From Sipunculus nudus (taxonomy: Eukaryota > Annelida > Sipuncula > Golfingiida > Sipunculidae), in contig CM049316.1 in assembly GCA_026874595.1 (NCBI GenBank), positions 40,811,695 through 40,875,694 on the forward strand: DNA of 64,000 nucleotides. The letters run 5' to 3'. How positions within the stretch are numbered: the first letter of the stretch is position 1; every line of letters begins with the position of its first letter. Shown here piece by piece: positions 35,047 to 47,135 of this stretch. Made by a program: the position numbers and the translations under genes. A model generated the notes under the pieces. That model was not told the DNA's origin and did not search any database. It was given only the letters and a program-made list of their open reading frames with translations.

Positions 35047-35949
35047 CCAATGAAATACCCACATATGTACTTTTGAAATCCATAATTGTCCATATACAAA
35101 TATATTATATAATATAATATTAGGGTATATAAAGTATATACATATTTAAACCTCAGTTAACTGGCTTACCACAAGGTATTACAATTGTGATGGAGTTATG
35201 TATGTGTACATAAAGCTGCCGTGTGCGGACATTAAAGCCGGGGAAAACAGACCAGAGAGCAGTACTACAGGAAGACAGATTTAGTCCAGCTGAAAACAAA
35301 ACGACAAGAGGCAGTACCTGTCTGTAACGAATACCCAGACATCACGTCTGGCCATCGGTGTAAAAACATCGCCTGTATCTTCCCCGCTGAAGAGAATCAG
35401 AGAAATTATTTTGAGGAAGAGGCATGGGTTCTTATAACCACCGTTGTTTTAATCAAGATCGCTTGCCGCAGGACCCGAACCCTCGCGTCTATCAACAACG
35501 ATTTATCCCCCCTGTCGTTCCGTCGCCAGCTGGCCCGATCGGACCCTGGACGGTTTACAAATGTTCAATGGGATGTTTATATGACCACCCTGAGATTTGG
35601 TTGTGAGTCTACCGTTGCATTAATTACAAGTGTAAGATGTGGGAACGCGTTTGGAAGAGCAATGAAAATATATCAAACGAGTGTTCCCCTTTGGTCTCGT
35701 ATATAATGTTTTTAATGCTTCTGTGTATCGGCTGACTTTACAAGAGTGACTCCGCCGAACCTCTGTACCTGTTTTAGTGCCAGCGCTTTATGAATATTGT
35801 ATAACATTATTTCCATCTTGTCCATTTTGGGCTATCTAACTAGCGCCTACACAATGTATTTGTGTTACGTTGTGGATAGAGCATAGGTTGTGTATGGTGT
35901 ATTCTATGTTTCACATAAAACCTCTGTTTTGGAAATTTATGAGTGGCCA
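35045..35949. other. unassigned intergenic sequence
   Basis: No gene recognised. A 60-codon plus-strand frame at 35424-35606 begins MGSYNHRCFNQDRLPQDPNP and has mixed composition, but I cannot assign it. Confidence 0.4.
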
Positions 35950-37160
35950 TATAGGTATACAGTATAAAGGTATCTAGGTATCGATAAATATCCGGTGGCT
36001 AACTAGGTATCAAGAAATATCGAATTGCTATCTGGGTATCAGGAAGGATCCAGTGGCCGTCTAGGTATTCAGGGGCATCCCATAACTATCCAGGTATATA
36101 AGTCCCGAGAATTACCCGATTGCAATAAAGGCGGTGTCGAGAAGCTCTCTCGGTATCAAGAAGATTCGATTGGTATCTGAGTATCGAAAATGACCCGATA
36201 GCTATCTAGATATCAAGAGGTTTTCGATTCGTTTCCGAGTATCAATAATGATCAAATGGCTTTCTAGGTATCAAGAAGATTTCGATTGGTTTCCGAGTAT
36301 CGATAATGATCCAATGGCTATCTAGGTATCAAGAAGATTTCGATTGGTTTCCGAATATCGATAATGATCCGATGGCTATCTAGGTATCAAGAAGATTTCG
36401 ATTGGTTTCCGAGTATCGATAATGATCCGATGGCTATCTAGGTATCAAGAAGATTTCGATTGGTTTCTGAGTATCGATAATGATCCAATGGCTATCAAGG
36501 TATCAAGAAGATTTCGATTGGTATCTAAGTACCGATAATGATCCAATGGCTGTCTAGGTATCAAGAAGATTTCGATTCGTTTCTTAGTATCGATAATGAT
36601 CCGATATGGCTATCTAGGTATCACAAAACATCAAAATGTTAGCTGGGTATTGAGTTCAAGCTGCTTTATCTAGACATAAAGAAGTATCTGATGGCAATCT
36701 AGGATAAATCAGAAGGATAAAAGGTTACCTGGGTATCGAGAAGGATCGAATAATTATCCAGGTATCAAGAAGGAAAATGGTTATTCCGGTATCGAGAAGG
36801 ATCCCAATTTCTATCTAATTATCGATAAGGACCACAATTACTATGAATGTATCGAGAAGGATCCGATGGTTTTCTAGGTACCAAAAAGGATCATACGGTT
36901 ATCTGGGTATCGAAAAGGATCTAATGACTATCAAGGCTTCAAGAAAATTTTTTTGGTATCTGAGTATCGACAATTATCCAATGGCTATCTAGGTATCACG
37001 ATGGATCAAAAGGTTGGCTTGTATCGAGAACGATCCAGTTGCTTTCTAGGTACCATGAAGGATTAAGTTGCATTCTAGGTATCGAGAAGGAACAAATGGT
37101 TATCTAGGTACCAAGAAGGCTCATGCGGTTATCTGGGTATTTCGAAGGATCCAGTTTTCC
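35950..37160. repeat. 58-bp tandem array built from two ~29-bp halves
   Basis: The core is GGCTATCTAGGTATCAAGAA then GATTTCGATTGGTTTCCGAG then TATCGATAATGATCCGAT. The GGCTWTCTAGG start falls at 36258, 36316, 36374, 36432, 36490 and 36548, exactly 58 bp apart. The outer regions (35950-36250 and 36600-37160) are diverged single half-units with GGTATCGAGAAGGATC-like sequence at about 29-bp spacing. So the array core was homogenised as dimers from an older 29-bp array. Confidence 0.92.
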
Positions 37161-38040
37161 TTGGCATCCTTGGGAGTCCTTGGCGGATCCCGCTGTAGGT
37201 CGCTTATCTTGCTGCGATTCTTTTAAACGGTTGAAAACTTTAGTGGATCACTGTAGCCTAACCGCTGTGACAAGCTTATATCGTAGCGTCACCTATCCCT
37301 GGTAGAGCTACCTCTGTTGGTATTGCATTTGAGTTTAAAGAGTCGCCTGGAAAATTCTGCTCTCTTGGCCTGATACATATAGCTTATTTCAAGGCTTAAC
37401 CTATCATATGACTGGTTCATATCAACATCCCAGGCGTATATTCAAATGGTCAAGTCCCATTTTCAGAGTTATTAAGCAGAGCAGAAAGCAAGACTACTAA
37501 AATATACCGAGGGGGAGTGAATATGAACTCTTGCTTAACCTGTCAAAATCCTTGCATTCATGTGTAAATAATCAATTCTTCAGTTGATAAGTCAGTGAAT
37601 GAACAAGGTTTCCAATTAAACGAAGCTGTATATACAGTGCGGGACTAAAGTAGCTGGAGGCCCCGGAGTAAAGACTGCAGGTAACCCCCATTAAAGTTAT
37701 CCCCCGCTAATCTGAAAAGGATCTCAGATAATCCAGGGGGTAACTTCAACCTAATATCAGGATACCAAAGAATGCTAAGATTACCCCTGTGCTGATTTAA
37801 CGAAATTGTTAAATGATAAAAAATTTTATTCACACTTCTGGACTTTCGTAAAGTGCATGACACGGAACATACTAACATACAATAAACAAAGATCCAACCT
37901 AACTTGAAAAGCCCAGAAAAAAAAATAATATTTTGATTTGATGAACATAACGTTTATGAAGCTGTTGTGTTAAATCGTCGGGGGTAACCTGAGATGGATT
38001 TTAAGTTACCTGGAGGTTGTCTGAAACCAATTTCTGATTA
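37161..38040. other. unassigned intergenic sequence
   Basis: No gene recognised. GGTAACC-type motifs recur around 37680-37750 and 37985-38000 without a clear period. Confidence 0.4.
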
Positions 38041-38097
38041 CCCCCCCCCCCCCCAACCATCCCCCCTACCACCCCCTCCCCCCCCCCCCCCCCACCC
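38041..38097. repeat. poly-C rich tract
   Basis: Two runs of C (14 and about 16) separated by CCATCCCCCCTACCACC-like sequence. Frames translating this as poly-glycine on the minus strand are artefacts. Confidence 0.95.
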
Positions 38098-39366
38098 CGA
38101 AATCTGAAGCACTCCACCGGGCCAGGAAACCTTGAGAGGCCAAAATTTAATAGCTTCTTCTCTACACAATGAAAATAAAATATAAGATATAAAAATATAA
38201 GTATCATATATGCCAAGCACAAACGCCTGAAAAATCATGTACATTAACATGCCATGGCTGTCGTATTTTAATGAAATGGGAAACGAAATGAATAGGTATA
38301 AAATAATTTTATCATTTATATTGCAACGGGACCTAATATAAATGCAATAAATATTAATACATAACTCGTGTATACAATATGATATATACACTAAGTAACT
38401 GATTTGTAATTGAAATGGGGAAAAACGGGCGTGTACTCCTCTTTTAATAATGAGACTAAAGTTTGCGGAGAATTACTTTTTAGTTATTCTAATATAATCT
38501 GAATATTTTACTTTTTAAACAATGAAAATATAGTATACATTTCATAGTTGAACAAAATGGATAATATATATTTTTTTTTACGATTGCTTATCTTATTAAA
38601 GCAGGATATGCAAAACATATTGACGTATACTATAAAAAGTTGTATTTAATTTTAAAGTGTTTTCATTCTGATGTCTTGCAGCCTATTAGACGTATAAATG
38701 AATATCCTGACACTTTTGCACATCGTAAACGACATTATGGTCTATTAGCTCATTAATATTTATTAATATAGGGTATGCATGGTACCTATTTCCTTAAGCA
38801 AAATCCAATTTTTCAGTTTTTTTTACAAATAACATGATATAACCTGATTTGTTATAACCTGTAAGAACATACGGGATACTTCCTCAATACCTCAAGTGAC
38901 TAAGCAATCTACGTCTCAGAGAATAATTTTCTGGTAATATTGTCAGCATCAAGTGTTCAGGAAAAAAATAATCAATCCATGAAGTCACACTTGCAACAGT
39001 CAATCACCCAATCTCTGTCCTGGGTGGATTTCTACCTGGAGTTGTAAAATGTAATTTCAGTTCTTTATTTTGTTTTATTTCTATTTATTTCGCGGATGTG
39101 TATTTCTGTGGCTCAGATGGCCTCTCGGCCATAATTGGATATACCCATACATTCGTAAAAGCAAATGTCAATAGAGACTTTTTATCAGATCATGAAATAT
39201 AAAGCGAGGAACTATAGAAAACAATCTTTAGGGCTGAAACGGGTAGAAGATTTCGGACTCGGCAGCTTTCATCCGACTCGGGTACTCGTTACCATGACTA
39301 CAGTCTGCAATGGAACAGCAAAAGTGAAACAAATGAAAAATGGTAAATGGTCTTTTTTCTCTTCTT
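38098..39366. other. unassigned, very AT-rich
   Basis: No gene or repeat recognised. A 117-codon minus-strand frame (38038-38391) starts in AT-rich sequence and runs into the poly-C tract; I treat it as chance. Confidence 0.45.
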
Positions 39367-39664
39367 GCCTCCTCTCCGATCGTGTGCATGTTCGTGTGTG
39401 TGTTTGTTCACAAAATAACTCCAGCAATCATGAACCAAGTTTCATCAAATTTTCAGGGCATTCCTGGAATAGGTCAATACAGAAATGATTAAATTTTTAT
39501 GTGATCCGGATTCAGGAACGTCATGAAATGTACAATCACTAATGCATTAATGGACCTTGGAATATGGGCCGAACGAGTGAATGCATACACGGTTTTGGCA
39601 GCGTCCCACAATGGGCACTCCCCACATGCCAGAGGCTTGCATTCCTTAGAATGCATATTTCTAG
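39367..39664 (+). mobile_element. short Helitron-like element, copy 3
   Basis: Contains GTTCGTGTGTGTGTTTGTTC, CAATCATGAACC, AAATTTTCAGGGCATT, TGTGATCCGGATTCAGGAAC, GGAATATGGGCCGAACGAGT, and the right end AGAGGCTTGCATTCC. The 3' hairpin GCATTC-CTTA-GAATGC (39639-39654) is followed by CTAG at 39661-39664 and then T. The left GCCTCC box is degraded. Part of the 107-codon frame at 39165-39488 runs into it. Confidence 0.65.
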
Positions 39665-40734
39665 TTACCAAGGCTCTCGTACAAGAATGTATAATGACAT
39701 AAGATTCAGTTTAGTAATATACACGTAAAGGGGTGCTCTGGCACTTACATAGATGTGCAAGGAAATCGGGGTTATAAATATTGATAAGAAACTAGCAAGT
39801 CGTAGGAAAAAATAATAACTTAATAAATGCTTGAATAGAGTAATTCAGTGCTCCATTCAAGCCTAGAATACAGACGAAAGCCTACGAATATTGGCAGGTT
39901 GTTTAGTGCAGCACTTAAAATATTCCACTTAAATTACCTGTCTGACTGGGCCAAAATTGAAGCAGCGTTGTGAAATTATTTAGTTACGTAGGTATTGTGT
40001 TTTTATGGTGGCATATTCTCAAAACTCCACTCTGTGATAGACTGAGAATATAGCGTCTCTCAGCAATCAGGATGTGTGTATGTGTGTGCGTGCATGTATG
40101 TGAACAGAATACAAATTTGCGCGTGAGCAACAGGTATCCCCACCGAAGCAATTATAGAGTAACGATCCTATATTCAAGTACCTAGAACCATCAGCGGTTC
40201 CATTTGACCTTTGCCGCGGAATAATAGAAGGAGGAAAGGGCTCAAAGGTCCCCGTGATCAGAAAGTCTGAGCGATAACATACTCAGAACGTACTCACTGT
40301 ACGCAATAGTAAATCCTCCACAACCCCGGCCCCCATTCGACTCTAACCAATTCCGTGTTCGGGTATAGCTCTTGCGAACGCCGATATTATGAGCAACAGA
40401 GGTCAATAGCAAATTCCTCGCAGTCGCAGGCCGTTATACGAAGTCTATTACATGACCCGCCGAGACCTAGATCATGAAAACTCCGGGAATTCTAGACCAT
40501 TGTGTGACTTTTAGCATTTACTCTTTGTCATTACTGGCCCCTTGATGGTCAGTTTACTGGATTATCTGCGGAATTCGCTGCGACATTATGGGTTTACAGG
40601 GACGTCCTGAAACAATGCCGGCATATACATCTTACTGTATGCTTCCCCGCTATCAGTTCGAGGTACAATACACACCGGTTTTACCTGTCTGGTCATTAAA
40701 ATTATCCAGATTTCATTACCATTTGTGCATGTAT
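39665..40734. other. unassigned intergenic sequence
   Basis: No gene or repeat recognised. A short GT-rich stretch lies at 40074-40100. Confidence 0.45.
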
Positions 40735-40973
40735 GATGGTGTGTGTGTTCGTGCGTGTGTGTTTGTGTGCTTGCTCACACCACATCTCACGCAGTCATCG
40801 ACGGGATGATGAAATTTTCAGGCCATTACAGGAATGGGCGAGTGAAGCATTATTTATTTTGGTGTGGATGCGGCACTTGATCTGAATTCAGGAATGAACC
40901 TGGGAATATTGGCCGAAAAAGTGAATGCAAACACATGGCGGAGGCTTGCATTCCTTGGAATGCAGGTTTCTAG
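40735..40973 (+). mobile_element. short Helitron-like element, copy 4
   Basis: Begins in GTGTGTGTTCGTGCGTG, then has CACGCAGTCATCGACGGGAT, GAAATTTTCAGGCCATT, TTTTGGTGTGGATGCGGCAC, TGGGAATATTGGCCGAAAAA and ACATGGCGGAGGCTTGC. The 3' hairpin GCATTCCTTGGAATGC (40948-40963) is perfect and CTAG follows at 40970-40973, then T. Only about 1.3 kb separates it from copy 3. The middle segment (ATCATCAAGGAATATTC) is missing. Confidence 0.65.
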
Positions 40974-41513
40974 TTGTATATAATTTAGCAGACTCGTTAT
41001 TAAATTGACACCTACGTATATGCATCCGTATAAAGCTAATACATTCGCTTTAATTTTCATTTTATAAAGAAATAAAAAGTGACACCTTATGTTCCTTTTT
41101 ATTAACAAATAGAATACGAATACCTGATAATAGTATGACTATAATGATTTTGATGTAATTATAAAGATGATAAGGAGGATGTTGCTATAGCAGTGATAAT
41201 GATGTAGATGATATGGTTATTAAAGATAATCATGTGACTTTATTGTTGATGATTATTTGACTGCACATGCAATAATAATGGAACTATGACTGCATTGAAG
41301 GTGAAGAAGTGATTGTGTTGATTTGATAATATTTGCGATGATGATCACATTGATGGAGATGCGGCTATAGCATAAGATGTGATTCAAATGAGGAGGTAAA
41401 TAAAAAATTAAATTAAAAAATCTCATATCGCGAAAAAAAAAATATACGTAAACTTTCAATGAGAAAACATGAATCACATAAAGGTGTCCATTCACCTACA
41501 TTTTACAAAAGAA
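40974..41513. other. degenerate GAT/ATG-rich low-complexity region
   Basis: From about 41130 to 41370 the sequence is rich in GATGAT and GATAATGATG-type words, probably a decayed trinucleotide repeat. No gene recognised. Confidence 0.5.
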
Positions 41514-41978
41514 TTAATGTGATTTCTGGCTTCTTCTGTGTATATAATATTCATCTAAGGTAATTTTTGGTTTGTGAATGTTCTTATAAGTCCTTCGTGA
41601 AGGATAAATGATCTTGTTTATCAACAACATGTTTGTAAACACAACAATGTTGACAAACGGGAAAAACATGTAACCTAAGGTGGTAGGTTGCATATAAGCG
41701 GAGGTAAAAGAGTTCAAAACGCCATTTGCAAAGATCTGGCTTGTCTGACTTGCTTCCAGATGCCCTTGTTGAACTTGTTTTGAATATTTTTGCGGGCCCC
41801 AATATATTATAAAAACGTTGATGTTAACATACAAGCAGCCTGTGTGCGGTGATATCCACGTTTTCTGGCCCATTTTTGTAAAAGCTCCAAGGGATTTCTT
41901 TAGTTTATAACGGTCAGATAAGTGATTGGGCCCCTTTAAAAAGACAGGAGCTGAAAGATTAGATAAGATGAAAAACAA
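41514..41978 (-). CDS. unrecognised 154-codon ORF
   Basis: This is the longest open frame in the window that is not a repeat translation. It begins MFFILSNLSAPVFLKGP and matches no domain I recognise. A second minus-strand frame (41584-41802) overlaps it in another phase and carries a cysteine/histidine cluster (CQHCCVYKHVVDKQDH), so a frameshifted fragment of a transposon protein is possible. The region is AT-rich and chance cannot be excluded. No splice or promoter signal supports it. Confidence 0.2.
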   Translation of the reverse strand: MFFILSNLSAPVFLKGPNHLSDRYKLKKSLGAFTKMGQKTWISPHTGCLYVNINVFIIYWGPQKYSKQVQQGHLEASQTSQIFANGVLNSFTSAYMQPTTLGYMFFPFVNIVVFTNMLLINKIIYPSRRTYKNIHKPKITLDEYYIHRRSQKSH

Positions 41979-43759
41979 ACTAAGAGGAAAGACAAAAACA
42001 ATATTCGGGATGAATAAAGCGTTTTACTGGTTCTTTGAAGAGGATATATTGGTTCGTTGAATTCCAGATAAAACATCAAAGGACAAATGTGAACATTATA
42101 AATTAATGTGGCGGTATGAGATGAAATTACTTGTAGAAGAGTGTAAAACATGTATTGGATGAAAAATACGAGAGATCAAAGGAAGATCTAAAAAGGATGT
42201 TACGCAAGGTTGGACGAATGATAAAATAACAGGAAACGTTCGTGCTGGTACCTGCTTGGCAGACATGTAAACGGGTGTAGGTATTAGTCAGCAAGACAGA
42301 CCCTCATGTCACCTAGTACCATCAACGCCCGTATATTTATCTAATTAAATACTTTTCATGATTAAATACAATTTATCTCTAAACTGTCATTTTGTTGGTA
42401 TCTGATCTACATCTGCCGAGTTCCGATGCGCAACTATACGGGTGATGCCACATTTGAAATAAACCGTGGTTATCTTCTTTATTTTCGCAGCCTTATAATT
42501 TCGCGATTTTCAAAATAACCTAATAGACTAATCCATTATCATATGAAATAATTATAACAAATAATAAGGGCATATTTGATCCTTTGTTGGTCATTTGAAA
42601 ATTGTGATATAATCTGTGAATAACGGGTAAAATACAAGGAACGTTCTTAATTAAAAGAACGGTCTTTTGTCTTCACGAAACATTTATTTCGCGATTATTT
42701 TCCACTAGCAAATATCGTGAATTTGAATCTCTCCCGAACATTAAGGCAAAACAGTTAGTGTTCTAAACCGAATAGTCGCTCCTGTTTGGGTTTTTTTCGC
42801 AAATTATGAGGATACAGGTTCTCGATAATGTTGCTAATTTGTACTCTGGTCTTAAGTTATGAAAAGAATTCTTAAGGAAATGGATAAAGGACAACATTTT
42901 GCGTTGGTTACATGAACCATTTAAAGAATTGGAGCAAATGTTTGTAATTATCCTGGCAAGCATAAACAATTCCAAAATTACCAAAGTTGCCCGACTGGTA
43001 AATTAAAAAAAAAAATATTCGCTCGCACCAAATTTTGTTGTTATCAGAGTCCGTAGAACAATTAATTATTTTGGTACAGCCTAAGTCAAATTAATGTTGA
43101 CTTAAACCCTTTAAAATGCGATAGACTGTGTCTCTGTTTTCGTATTTAAGGGACGCCGATAAAGTGTCACAGGGGCCGTTCCGTCTGTACTTAGGCAAAT
43201 GGGAATAAAATGTTTTCAAAGGGGTTTATATGAATAGCTTAAGCAGGTAAAGTTCCTTTCAGAGCTTTCCCCGGCCACAGAGAGATTGGCATTCTGGCCG
43301 AATGATCATTCACAAAACTATACAATGTTCCTATTAAAAAGCTTCCGCCGTCTTCAGCAAAAGGTATTCCGTCGGAAGGAGCATTTATATTGATGTTTCA
43401 TTTGTGCCCTCCCAGAGCCTGTATAGAGTATGTGAGCGGGGAAAAAAGATGAGAGGAAACGCGTCATAGTGGAATCAAATAGCGCCCCCTGTGGGGCCTG
43501 TCTGCTTTACAGACTGGTCTATCTCTGTATTGACGAGGTCTTTTTGTAGTTAATTGTCATTAAGTTTGCCCAGGCGGCTTCCGCTCAGCCCTTAATAAGT
43601 TCCGGGGTTGTCTTTCAATAAGAGCTTGGTAGGACAGAGTAACCTATACTTGGCGACGAGGATAGTTATCCGGACTATAGGAGACCGCTGGACAAAGATA
43701 GACATGCGATACCTAACTAGACGATCCAGGACCGTGTACAGCAAGGGACGCTGTGGTGT
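41979..43759. other. unassigned; GC-richer patch at 43100-43650
   Basis: No gene recognised. Bases 43100-43650 are less AT-rich, contain no long frame, and include homeobox-like ATTA/TAAT words near 43545-43610. They could be a conserved non-coding element. Confidence 0.35.
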
Positions 43760-45480
43760 CGTGTTACAAAAGTCATTTTGTTAAGCGCTATTTATAGACA
43801 GTACGCTAGATGTCTTGTAACAAAGTTACAACTGTCAAGAGCACAACAGACACTTCGTGATGTGTTTTGTAACAACATTACATTTGTAAAGTACACAAGT
43901 GACACTTGAGTCCAATTTGAAAAGATCACTGACATTTACTAAAATACAGACGTATTTATTTATTCTACATGGTTTGTTCAAATAGTAATTCAACTAATCA
44001 AGGCACTCTCGACGGCTCAGATGATGGCGTTCCGTAATCTGTAGGGGTAGAGGAAACCGGAGAACCGGAGAAAACCACCGGCCTTGGACGGGCAACTACA
44101 ACCAACTCTCATGGCCACATCGGGGATCGAACCCGGGTCGCCAGCGGAGAGAGCCGAGCGTTTTACCCCTCGACTGCCCAGGCAAGGCCCAGGCCAGTAA
44201 TATGTCATTTACCAAGAGTACAATTTGAAAAGGATCACAGACACTTCGTCATGTGTCATTCACCTAGAGCACAATTTAAAATCATCACCGACACTTTGTT
44301 ATGTGTCTTAAAATATCATTACAAATGTAAAGTGCACGTGACACTTCATTATGTGTCATTTGCCTCGATTCCAATTTTAAAATTATCACTGAAAGATATT
44401 TGTCATTTACCTAGTGTACAATTTGAAAATGTTCACTGACAGTTATGTGTAATTTACCTGGAGTACAATTTGAAAATGATATCACAGACACTTCGTTATA
44501 TGTCATTTACCTAGAGTTCAATTTGAAAATGATATCACAGACACTTCGTTATTTGTTTTATAACATAATTACAATTGTAAAGTGCCCAAGGGACACTTCA
44601 TTGTGTGTAATTTGCCTAGACAATTGAAATTTATCACTGACAGTTATATGTCATTTACCTAAAGTACAATTTGAAAATGATATCCCAGACACTTTCTTAT
44701 GTGTTGTATAACATAAATACAATTGTAAAGTGCACAAGGGACACTTCGTTATGTGTAATTTGCCTCGACAATTTAAATTTATCACTGACAGTTATGTGTG
44801 AGTTACCTAGAGTACAATTTGAAAACGATCACAGACTTCGTTATGTGTCTAATAACATAATTACAACTGTAAAGTGCAAAAGTGACGCTTCATATTACCT
44901 AGAGTACAATTTGAAAATGATCACAGACACTTCCTTATGTTGCATTTACCTAGAGTATAATTTGAAAATGATCACTGACAGTTATGTGGCATTTACCTAG
45001 AGTACAATTTGAAAATGATCACAGACACTTCCTTATGTTGCATTTACCTAGAGTATAATTTGAAAATGATCACTGACAGCTATGTGTCATTTACCTGAGT
45101 TCAATTGGAAAATGACCAACAGACACTCCATTATGTGTCTATTACCTTGAGTATAATTTGAAAATGTTCACTGAGAGTTATGTGTCATTTACCATGGGTA
45201 CAATTTGAAAATGATCGACACTTCAATTACCTAGAGTTCAATTTGAAAACGACCAACAGAAACTTCGTTATGTATATAATTTACCTGGAGTTCAATTTGA
45301 AAAGGATCATCAAACACTTCGTTGTGTACCATGTAACAAATTAGATTTCTAAGGTGTTCAAAAAACATTCCGTGATGCATCATATGACAAAATTAAAATT
45401 GAAAGTCACTAAATAGACTCATTCGTTATGAGTATGAAGGAAATCATTATAACTGTAAAGTGCCAGCAGTCATGTGCCAT
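43760..45480. repeat. complex satellite array (47/51-bp subunits)
   Basis: The core ACCTAGAGTACAATTTGAAA then ATGATCACAGACACTT alternates with a shorter ...ATGATCACTGACAGTTATG unit. Around 44900-45090 they form a 98-bp dimer (51 + 47 bp) present twice in near identity. A longer variant with ATAACATAATTACAATTGTA inserted occurs at 44320, 44565, 44715 and 44865. Units at both edges are diverged. Frames of 60-109 codons here are array translations. A SINE interrupts the array. Confidence 0.9.
44012..44195 (-). mobile_element. tRNA-derived SINE inserted in the satellite array
   Basis: On the minus strand the segment reads TGGGCAGTCGAGGGGTAAAA (A-box region), then GGCGACCCGGGTTCGATCCC (B box), and then a body. 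On the plus strand the body is AGGAAACCGGAGAACCGGAG followed by AAAACCACCGGCC. A tRNA-type internal promoter followed by an unrelated body is the SINE plan, and GGAGAAAACCACC is a body motif I recall from invertebrate SINEs. GC-rich composition contrasts with the array on both sides. Confidence 0.7.
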
Positions 45481-45795
45481 ATGAAAGTATTCAAGACATT
45501 TTATAATGTATGAATCATACGACGGCAAACTGCGAACAGAAACCACGGTTTGTAATAAACTCAAGTTAAGATTATAAATTGCTCAGATACTCTTATACTT
45601 CAATTAATAAAAGTACATGCTGAAGTCAGGGAACTGTTATAATCTATGTAATATTGTTTCATGCCTTTAAGCTGAAAATAGACACGTGCTAAGACAGGTC
45701 ATCACAGTCCATAGAAAAAAATGTCAACATGTTATAACTGTTTGAAGAAAAAACAAAATGGTGATCCTGAGGGTAATATTACTTTTCTTTATATT
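45481..45795. other. unassigned intergenic sequence
   Basis: No gene recognised; may contain heavily decayed satellite units. Confidence 0.4.
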
Positions 45796-46095
45796 TTTTG
45801 TTGGCGGTATCCGCCTCCTTTTTTAATGCTAGCTTAACTAAATATATGCACATCATTATAATTCCATTCAGGTTTCGAACTACATGACACGCCTACACTC
45901 ATTTTATATCCTGGTCTTATCCAAGCCCGGTAACTACAGCACCTGCGGACCCTAAGTGGGTAATCACCCATACTGCTGGGTCATACCACCGAGGAACCCC
46001 CGCACTCTTTTGTAAAGGAAACACTCCCGTATGACACGGCCTTCACATTAAACCCGCAGAGCGCTCACCCTGGGTGGGGCCGCCTGTAAAAAAAT
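45796..46095 (+). repeat. dispersed repeat family B, copy 2
   Basis: Aligns with 15212-15520. It shares GGCGGTATCCGCCTCC, GGGTAATCACCCATACTGCT, CACCGAGGAACCCCCG and GCAGAGCGCTCACCCTGGGT then GGGGCCGCC. Confidence 0.7.
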
Positions 46096-46099
46096 CTCA

Positions 46100-46180
46100 C
46101 CGCCACTAATGAGATTCGAACTAACCGGTTTTTAGCCTACTGTGTGCTCTACTCCTATGCAACAGAAGCCGGCCATGGTT
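46100..46180 (-). mobile_element. tRNA-like segment (possible SINE head)
   Basis: On the minus strand GGTTAGTTCGAATCTC resembles a B box and AGGAGTAGAGCACAC resembles an A box about 40 bases upstream. The arms do not form a convincing cloverleaf, so a functional tRNA is unlikely. It adjoins dispersed family B. Confidence 0.4.
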
Positions 46181-46745
46181 ATATTACTTATGGGTCCGCT
46201 CATAAGACAATATATTGTACAGTTGTGTTTCAAATCAATGTCAGATGTTGGTTAAAAGTGATATGAAAATCAATTCTGAATTTCATCAAAACCTGACACT
46301 TTGTCGCTGATACCTACAAGGGTGAGGGTCAACTGTCTTCTGAATCTCCCTGGCATCAGAGAAAATACCGAGCTAACCTTTTTTTAATTAATAGCTTACA
46401 TAGTAAGTGCGCATGTCAGAGAAGAAATACACTGGGGATGACAACACAAGAGACATGAATTCTCAAGCGTTACAGGAAGTTCTGGCAAGATAAACGTCGC
46501 TGCGGAAAGGAGCCACTGACCTATGGTATGAGCCTGAATTCAGTTTATATTGATTTGACCGTAGTTGGAGACTTTGGGGTGTAATCTTACTCTTTAATGG
46601 TTTCAGCTTCGTTTCTGCATTAACTTGGTACATCGGGTTACACAAGTATCTTTAGTATCCCACGAGGTAACGTTGATATCTCACGGATTGGTTTTCCGGA
46701 CATCGACCCGGAACTCGTATAAATACCTATTAAAAAACGCCATTT
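46181..46745. other. unassigned intergenic sequence
   Basis: No gene or repeat recognised. Confidence 0.45.
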
Positions 46746-47135
46746 TGTAAAATGCTAAGTCTACGGGGGTCGGCTGGGGCTGTTTTCATAAAGAGAAGAA
46801 ACGGAGCGCCAACCGACATAATCTCTGCACTCGATCTAGAGGAAATCCCTCGTCGCACCGACGGGCAGCGCCAATGTATCTTTTGGCAGCTCCGTCACTT
46901 GGTCCGCTCAGAGGGCTTTTCTTGTGCCCTGCCATGGCGAACTTGATGCGACCACGGGCCATCCAAGCCGAGACGATAATGCATTTGTCGGTGATTATTC
47001 TTATACTTGCTTGTCCTCGCAAGGTTCTTTGTATACCCAGTCCGATTCCAGCCATCGCCCAGGCCTACCATGTGACAAATGGGGGTCATTAGCGAGAACT
47101 TTACCTGGACAGATGCTGAGGGGAGCTTAACGTCT
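46746..47135. other. GC-rich island with ORFs in several frames
   Basis: Frames of 60-90 codons are open in five overlapping phases (plus: 46752-46946, 46874-47092, 46924-47130; minus: 46786-47055, 46895-47089). This is what a GC-richer, stop-poor block produces. None matches a known family. CpG and GC are high against an AT-rich background. It may be a conserved non-coding element, CpG-rich promoter or an exon. Confidence 0.4.

Noticed and set aside
36000-37160. CRISPR-like regular repeats
   Set aside because: The array has no unique spacers between units; it is a direct 58-bp tandem repeat in a eukaryotic genome context.
38001-38391. Glycine-rich minus-strand ORFs
   Set aside because: The glycine run is a translation of the poly-C tract at 38041-38097.
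44115-44195. Possible functional tRNA gene
   Set aside because: A and B boxes are present on the minus strand but the segment continues into a SINE body and the arms do not fold into a sound cloverleaf by eye.
44251-45000. Chain of 60-109-codon ORFs on the plus strand
   Set aside because: These are translations of the satellite array; repeated CVIYLEFNLKM-like peptides follow the repeat period.
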